Source: Corbicula japonica (taxonomy: Eukaryota; Mollusca; Bivalvia; Venerida; Cyrenidae). From it: DNA of 64,000 nucleotides. A model generated the notes under the pieces. It was not told where the DNA came from, ran no database searches, and was given only the letters and a program-made list of their open reading frames with translations. Positions 57,330 to 64,000 of the stretch are shown one piece after another (positions within the stretch are counted from its first letter, which is position 1; the number at the start of each line of letters is the position of its first letter). Position numbers and translations under genes: made by a program. The stretch is taken from positions 310,001-374,000 of the forward strand of contig JAZAYU010000266.1 in NCBI GenBank assembly GCA_038501625.1. The letters are read 5' to 3'.

Positions 57330-60300
57330 TTGTGTACCATAATCTCTGGCATGTTCACACAACATCACCTGAACATGCCAAATTTTTGGAAGACACAGAA
57401 TCAAAACGCCACAAAGTTTCTCTGTGGACCATGTTGTACATACATGTACATGATGGGTCCCTGTGGTCACTTATTTAATCCTTTATTTAGTGGGTAAATC
57501 TCATAATCTTGTTCACTTTTTTAGAAAATAAACAATGCTGTTTCAGTTTTCACAGTTAATAACTTAACCTACATCATGGACACACCTTTTTACCACATGG
57601 TCAGCCCATGTAAATCCAGATCAGATGGCATAGATGTAGATTCAGGTCAGCTGGCACATCTTTTTGTGGTCTTTAAAATGTGATAACACTCTGGTTTTAT
57701 CCTAATCTTGTGTAGGAATTAAAGATGGCATGAACTTTTTTATCATTACCATCTTCCTTTTATGTGATTTTAATAAAAAGACACTACATGTAATAAATAA
57801 ATTATGGCAACAGTATGAATTGTTAACTGTTATCTGCAACAGCAATTAATGTACATCTTCATAAGCAACAAAAGGTACTGTATAACTGACTTACTAGTTA
57901 TCAGAGAAGATTTAAAATAAAACATTTATTTTCAGAGATGTGTATCACCAAGCTTATGAAGGCTATAGATACTTATGCAGAATTGGTAGACAGCTAGGGC
58001 ACAGAATATGAACATTACCATAGTAAACAGATACAAGGTTTGCATAAATTTTTCTTTATTTTCATTTATTATAGCTGCATGAATGTATAATAGACATCAC
58101 ACTGAATCTACCGGTGCATGAATATAAGTTACTATGTTAGTTTTTTTTACATTTTACTTCATGAATACACCCTTTATCACATTAGTGACCAATGTATATC
58201 CAGTTTTGCTGGCTCATCTGTGCAGTCTGATCAAGTTTAGATTCATGAGGTTATTTCTGACCAAGAAGTTTAGATCCAGATCAGACACCTAACATGTTCG
58301 GCTGACGTGGAACTATACTGTTGTCCATGTGATTTAAAGAGTCTCCATAGAGTAAGTCAAAAGTCAGGATACCTGAAGTAATTATCAGAGCATACAAAAG
58401 CAATTTATGTGACAAATTTTATTTTTGTGTCTAAATATGTTTAATCAATTTTGACTGTCGACAAATAAATTTATAAAAGAAATTAGATATAAAATTATTT
58501 TTGAAGATAAATTAATTTGCTGTTGAATTTAATATTTCAGGAAAACAGCTTCACATGGAATGCTGCGGGGAGACCAGTTTAACTGTTCTAGACAGTAGAG
58601 GGAGCATACATATATACATATATTACTTCCACTACTAATTCCTGCAATAGAAGGTGCTGCTTTGGAAGTTTATGTCACTTGACAAGAAAAAGAATTGTCT
58701 ATACAATTATACTGTGTGATTGTGATATCAAATAATGCAAAAACGTTTTTATGTTGACCTCATTGAAGAACAGAAAATGAACAACACCATCAGTATAATT
58801 TTGTTATGAATATAATTTGCTGTTAAATGGAACCATGAACAATAGCAATAGACGCCTTCAGCATTTGCTTTTCTATTCATGGACTAATTTAAATGTTTCA
58901 TTCTATTCGGATAATAAATTCCTCTACTGTCATTCATAGCATTATCTTAAGTCCTCAGACCCAAAAGTATGTTTGTTGATTTCAAGCTTGAATATTCAAA
59001 GAATATGACAAGCTTCGCTACTTGCTCTGTCATTGGTGTCACCATATTCCAACTCAGAATGTTAGGTGTTGTGGAATGATGTTTTACAATCTACCTTGTT
59101 AACCAGATTTTTATGAGTCTACATTTCTTAAACCATCAGTCAGCCTTGCGTTTTGATCAAATTTTGGTGCTGTTTAACTAAGAGTTTACAGGCAAACTGG
59201 TGTATTCAACATCTCACAGGATTCTTCCAAACTTCACAGAATCATTCAACTCACTTAAATGTAGTGTTGCATCGTACAACCTTGACCAGTTTTGGTTAAA
59301 AAGTAAAACAACAAATGATGACTTGTTTCTTTGTTTTACTGTTAAACATACGATCTACTTCACTTTTGATTGGTCGATTCCGAGAGAGGCAGTGCCTTAG
59401 TTCATATTATTGAGACTTCGTAGCTACGCGGCAACGGTAGACATAGACATTAGTATAGACTTTAGCCCATGAACAGGCCCAATTAAAATCGATACTGCAA
59501 CGTGTTCATAACTGTCGTTTTCGGTGGCTTTCAAAGTTCCCTTTTAATTTACATTTTCATTAAACATTCCGAAGATTGAGTGTTCGATTTCCGATTATTT
59601 TGTTCGATTTCCTCGACATTTAATAAAAGGAACCTTCTTTGGACGCAAATGGTCTAACCTAATAGCTAATTTGAGGCAAATGAATTGTTATCATATAATT
59701 TTTGGTCAGGAATAAAACAGATCATGAAAAACTGTATTCAAAACAATCTTCTTTGGTTAATTCCGTCGTCTTTTATCTAATGCAGATCAATTGCACTTTT
59801 AGCCTAGGGTGTTTACCATAACACGATCCATTTTCGATCGATGTACGATGATAAGTTATTGTTTAGGTAACCAGCCAAGTACTCACACTGCTTAGTGTGT
59901 AAGGGAGATTACTGCCGTTAACGGTAAAAGCAGGGAAACTTGACATTGGTCGGTTTCCCCCTCTTCGTTCTTGTAAAGCCGTCTTTATTTCAAGTAAATA
60001 TTTGTGCGTGTTTTATACCAATCCATAGAGTAATATAATTAAAAATAGATATGAGAAAATTCAATTAGCAAGTGAAATATACGAAAATGAGGTAGATTGG
60101 ATATTTTTTATAAAATCTGCTCGTTGGCGGTATTAGAAATACATTACTATCTACTCACGGTTAAACAAAAGTCAGTATTTACTTTGTGACGTGTTCGGCA
60201 GCTTTCCAAATCACCTCTTTAGCTTTAAATGTCTGAAAAACATTAACCCCGTACATTTGTTCAGTGCTCTTTTCAGTTACATACATTAAAGGTCGTTGAG

Positions 60301-60745
60301 CGCTACTCTAACCAGTAGCCCTAAAATACTTTTCAAACGTTTATAGAAAAGTAAATTTTAAACGACGGACAAAGAACAGAAATCTAACAACACATCTTCA
60401 TCATCATTGTCGCGAATGCAATGTAAGCACATGAAGTAATTATATTGCAAATATATTATAAACATCGATCCTGCGAGAGATTCATTGTCCGGCAGTGTTT
60501 ACCATATAGAAATAGTGTCGGATAAAGAAGACTTTCCCGTGGACAGATCTAAGTTGATAGCACTTTAAATTATCAAGTTTATAACTTGACTGTTACTAAA
60601 AAGACGTTTATTCCTAATGACGAGATCGTGGGCCAAAGTGTAAACTTGGATCATGTCTATTACGAGTTCGGAGAATAATTGTTTAAATGTTATATACTCA
60701 TGTATTACTCGTACATGTATATGTATTGTACATCTCATTCTTAGA
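57330..60745. other. Long AT-rich stretch without supported genes
   Basis: Short open frames (for example 59,200-59,400) lack splice support or recognisable motifs. Nothing is called. Confidence 0.45.
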
Positions 60746-60749
60746 AAGG

Positions 60750-60845
60750 CAATAATTCCTGATATGCTTAATATCCAAATTTTCACTTTTTAAGTACAAG
60801 TTTAGAAAAGGCGATTCCTGATATGCTTATTCACTTTTTTTACCT
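60750..60845 (+). mobile_element. Two very short Penelope-like 3'-end pieces
   Basis: GGCAATAATTCCTGATATGC and GGCGATTCCTGATATGCTTA occur ~60 bp apart, each followed by a TTCACTTTTT run. They are the minimal 3' ends of the family. Confidence 0.5.
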
Positions 60846-61009
60846 TTTTCTAAAAGAGAATGACAAAGCCAACAGTACAAATGTATGATTGATAACTGGG
60901 CGAACTACGCATTCAACAAGTCCCTTTACCAAAAGACTTAGCAAACGTGGTAATCAAACCAAAAAGGGTTTGCATTAAGTTTGTGAGGTCATCACATGTT
61001 TTTAGTAAA

Positions 61010-61760
61010 AAGGTGAAATATGCATATCAGGAATCGCCACATTTAGAAAAAACAGCCTCCCCACACTGTCAAGAAGAAGAGAGGGAGAGAGCATGGTTAA
61101 TAAAATGATCAGTTTCAAAAAAGACACCACTAACAATTAACAAAAATGAGAACCCGAGGGGTTACCGTTTTGGAACGGTCAGTGGCAAATCAAATTGCCA
61201 CTGGGGATTTAAACCAGGTTCTAGGGTGCACCAACCTCACACTTGCCCCAACAGGTTCTCCTATCAGAAAACAAATACAAGTTGTCTTGGTGAATTCACT
61301 CCAACCCACTTATCGGCTCAACAATGTTGCATTCAAAAGCACACAAACATATAAAACATAAGAATCTAATAGCATTGCAAAGCCAAAGGGCGGGTACTCG
61401 ATGATCTTACCGAGACCAGAGCTCCTTGAGTAAAATCAGCAAGAACACGATGACAGGTATAAAAGAAACAAATCGAGCTTTTAGGTTCTTTTAAGAAAAG
61501 ATTTCCCCATAAACCTTCATAAACTCTTAAACCCCTGCCACCGTCGTGCAACCAAAGAGGTAAGCATAATGATCAACTGTAGAAGGGTTAATCACCACGC
61601 ATGAGAGCGCTGTAAAATATCATGTTGGTAACCTTTATTTTTAAATTTACAGATGGTTGTTACGAATAACCTGGAGAATTTAACATTGCCCTTTATCTTC
61701 TTAAGTTTGTTAATTAAATCTCGATAAAAAAACTGACTGTGAAATATCCGTCACACTATA
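61010..61760 (-). mobile_element. Penelope-like retroelement, inverse 5'-truncated copy
   Basis: Read on the - strand it begins within the end of the reverse transcriptase frame (GTTACCAACATGATATTTTA) and runs through the whole 3' region to GGCGATTCCTGATATGCATA. It is closely similar to 21,540-22,092, including the 61-residue open frame ([20 protein letters not shown]) shared by both and the paired TGAGAACC / GGTTCTC ends. It is a recent insertion compared with the shorter, decayed copies. Confidence 0.8.
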
Positions 61761-61769
61761 ATTACATTA

Positions 61770-63285
61770 TAAGAAGCCTTATCAGCAGGTGTGAAAAGAA
61801 ATTTGTTATGAAAGTCTTGAATTCCTTTTTTCAAATGACGAAAGTTAAAACGAGATAGAGGTGGTAATAAAGCAATGTATTCTTTCATAAAATGATATAC
61901 GAGTGTCTATTATTTTGAATATGGAATACAAAATTAAAAACAAAACAACAATTATATATGTCGATGATCCATATAACGAAACGTAAATCTCTTTAACTAA
62001 ATTGCACTAGTGGAATTATGCTTTTCGCCTTCATAAATGCAGTTTTTGAATTGAGATAATTTTCCGATGAGTTCAACTTACCGCCGATGTTCGTAGTTAA
62101 CTGACGGCATTTGCACAATATAGAAATACATATAAAACTCATTGCATAACGGATGATTGATACTTTATTGAAAATATCAACCAGTCTTAAATCTCGGTTG
62201 GCTGATTTGTTGTTTTATAGCGCAGTCTCAGATTTGATAAACGGGAGATTGGAGATCTGAATTGACTCCAGTTTCAGTGAGTTACATTGAAATAGACGGA
62301 AGGAAACTTTGACAACCACCGAACACGAAAAATATTCAGGCGCAGTTTGAACCTGTTCATGGGCAGTTATGGAAAGGCGTATAACTTACCACGCCGCCTA
62401 GTCGGATTATCTTAGAAAAATACTTAGTTACATGTACACTCTGATTAATATTTTAATTGATTATCATCCTTAAACTTAAGAAGGCTCATGCTTATAAGTC
62501 TTTAGACAGTAAGCCATTTCTACAATATAAACTATTTATATAAACTAATCCTCCTTTATCGATTACTCCATAAGTTTTTGCATTGGTAGAGATACATTCT
62601 AGTTTTTTATATTTATGGCAAGGTCAATTTTCGGAAATTATTTTATTTAAATTTCCTTTACAATTTTAACCAGTTTTCGACAATCATTTCGAGATTTCTT
62701 TAGATGGTGAATCGAATTTAGACTACTTCTTATATCTTGTCCATTTCCAAGTCTTCTACACTTGATGGCGATTCGATTTCATAATCAGTTTTATTTTTCA
62801 ACTGCTAGCTTCGGAAGTTTTCTTGGACTTTCTGCTCTTGATGTTGAATCTGTAAATTGTATTTATGTTAGAAACTATCAGTATACGACGAAGTGCTTAA
62901 ATTTGTCGATTTGTTTTAATCTTAAAGCTTTGGTTCCTGATAAGAATTAGAAATTCGTATTTATTGGCGATATAACGCGATTTCGATGCAATTTGTTACT
63001 TACTTTACAATTAATGCGATTAATCTAACTAAGATACTGGCATATAAAATCGACAAAAGTTTTCATTAGCTTATGAAGGAAACCGAACATTTCTGGAAAT
63101 AGAGGACATCAGAATAGAACTTTAAAAGTAACCCAACAGGACATATATGAAAATAATGTGGGCTTGTTTTGATTGAGCCCTATTCATTGGCAGTAATAAA
63201 AACGCATATTGCTAATCACGCCGCCTTACCTTGGGGCTGAGCGCATCTCACTATTTACTGCAGTACCAATTTTTATATAAATGTA
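61770..63285. other. Intergenic DNA with a repeated ~60-bp motif
   Basis: TTCATGGGCAGTTATGGAAA...ACCACGCCGCCTAG (62,357-62,402) and TTCATTGGCAGTAATAAAAA...ATCACGCCGCCTTA (63,184-63,231) are related, and 46,568-46,600 resembles the latter. The nature of the repeat is unknown. Confidence 0.4.
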
Positions 63286-63289
63286 CCCA

Positions 63290-63382
63290 AAACGATGGTA
63301 TGCATATGGCGGTGATCATAGAACCTAGACTTTTCAGAAATACACCATTGATGTTCAGCGGCGTAAGGCCTCCATATAAAAG
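63290..63382 (-). pseudogene. Diverged copy of exon E next to gene D
   Basis: Homologous to 33,932-34,057: read on the - strand GGAAACACATTCTTTTATAT corresponds to GGCAAACCCATTCTTTCATA there. After the acceptor-like TTTTGTTAAG it can be read in frame after the gene D exon, if that exon is spliced at TTTAG|GTAAAT, giving GKHILLYGGLTPL and onward to a stop near 63,250. It lacks the donor seen in exon E. It may be a real last exon or a remnant. Confidence 0.35.
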
Positions 63383-63419
63383 AATGTGTTTCCCTTAACA
63401 AAAAAATCAATGGACCGCT

Positions 63420-63791
63420 TTATTTACCTAAACGTTCCTTCTCTGCAATGGCAACATTTCTTTGCGATGCCACCACCGAAGCCAGTTCTCGAAGCAGCAA
63501 CAGCTTGAGGTTCGTCATCCGCTTCCTGTCATCTGTAGATTCGGTCGTTCCAGTTGTAGAATCATCACTTCCATGTGTGGTGCCCTCTGTTGTTGCTGCT
63601 GTTGTTGAACCTTCATTATCATCTGTGGTGCCCTCTGCTGTTGCTGCCGTTGTTGATCCTTCATTGTCATCTGTGGTGCCCTCTGTTGTTGCTGCTGTTG
63701 TTGATCCTTCATTAATATATGTGCTGCTCTCTGTTGTTGACACTGTTGTTGAACCTTCATTAAAATCAGTTGTGCTCTCTGTTTATAGGCA
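63420..63791 (-). CDS. Thr-rich repeat exon of a secreted-type gene (gene D, 5' part outside)
   Basis: An acceptor (TATAAACAG, ending at 63,792) opens a frame to the TAA at 63,420. It encodes about five 16-residue repeats of the type TTDDNEGSTTAATTEG (48 bp each in DNA), then DDRKRMTNLKLLLLRELASV and a basic end (EKERLGK). Thr/Ser-rich acidic repeats followed by a basic helix-prone end mirror the last exon of gene C (STET repeats, then RDLARKILRELEIKKQ). Thr-rich repeats are usually O-glycosylated in secreted proteins. The signal-peptide exons would lie beyond 64,000, so membership in the cluster is inferred from layout. A donor-like TTTAG|GTAAAT just before the stop allows an alternative continuation. 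Confidence 0.6.
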
Positions 63792-63882
63792 CGAATAAAA
63801 AATATATAGTACTTTCATTATCTAATGATCAAATATGCATCTTGCAAAACTAGAATAAACAGTTTTTTTATTAAAACGATAT

Positions 63883-64000
63883 TGCCCCCTGTGGGGAGCG
63901 AACTCGTATCGTACTTCGACAGCACCTACCTATACAATTCTGATCACGCTACCGACTTACATTGTAGCTAGCCAGGACAAACCCCAAAACGGTTGATCGG
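63883..64000 (-). repeat. tRNA-related short repeat, copy 4 (cut by window end)
   Basis: On the - strand it reads CCGATCAACCGTTTTGGGGT, then CCTGGCTAGC (A-box side), then GAGTTCGCTCCCC (B-box side), the same order as the copies at 12.3-12.8 kb. Confidence 0.6.

Noticed and set aside
61366..61551. 61-residue frame ([20 protein letters not shown]...) shared with 21,626-21,811
   Set aside because: Shared because both are copies of the retroelement 3' region. It lies after the end of the reverse transcriptase frame, and decayed copies break it, so it is not called a gene.
63448..63798. 116-residue Val/Ser-rich frame on the + strand
   Set aside because: Antisense shadow of the Thr-rich gene D exon; the - strand frame has an acceptor and a repeat register.
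1..64000. CRISPR arrays, operons, ribosome binding sites, bacterial terminators
   Set aside because: The sequence is eukaryotic; no regularly spaced short repeats with unique spacers were seen and such features do not apply.

Overview
The window is AT-rich nuclear DNA of a multicellular animal. Genes are split by GT-AG introns, genes are sparse, and most of the sequence is intron or transposon debris. A secreted C-type lectin, short secreted precursors with acidic repeats, several TTAA-flanked miniature elements, tRNA-related repeats and a 5'-truncated retroelement family all fit a mollusc, most likely a bivalve. That placement is inference; no ribosomal or mitochondrial marker is present.

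Layout. 1-4 kb: a probable terminal exon of a + strand gene (985-1155) and a TTAA-flanked miniature element. 4.35-7.9 kb: a satellite array of about 550-bp units, each made of two related halves, ending in a 52-bp palindrome. 8-15 kb: an unexplained GC-richer block, tRNA-related repeats and a near-perfect palindromic miniature element. 15.0-23.6 kb: a five-exon gene for a 157-residue secreted C-type lectin (+ strand). Its introns hold a broken LINE on the opposite strand, a Penelope-like reverse transcriptase relic and microsatellites.

28-44.9 kb: at least three small multi-exon genes on the - strand (27.96-29.94, 34.68-37.73 and 41.95-44.8 kb). I assembled them from splice sites, and most of their exons are too short to stand out as ORFs. 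All encode a signal peptide, a short charged or cysteine-containing domain and an acidic Ser/Asp-rich region with Lys-Arg sites; all use intron phases 2 then 1. The first two share a closing DVDKRSE...DLL-A-L motif. A lone exon at 33.93-34.06 kb and the 3' part of a fourth gene at the right edge (63.42-63.79 kb) look related. I read this as a cluster of duplicated secreted precursor genes, and it is the main candidate for something undescribed.

45-52 kb: DNA-transposon territory, including one element nested in another and a 1.6-kb element with long terminal inverted repeats. 53.2-55.7 kb: a pogo/Tigger-type transposase gene (- strand) with a 5' intron, a DDE core, a C-terminal zinc-finger-like segment and one frameshift. 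56-63 kb: mostly featureless AT-rich DNA with a small hAT-like element and an inverted copy of the Penelope-like 3' end. All gene models were built by eye from splice consensus and reading phase; transcripts would decide them.
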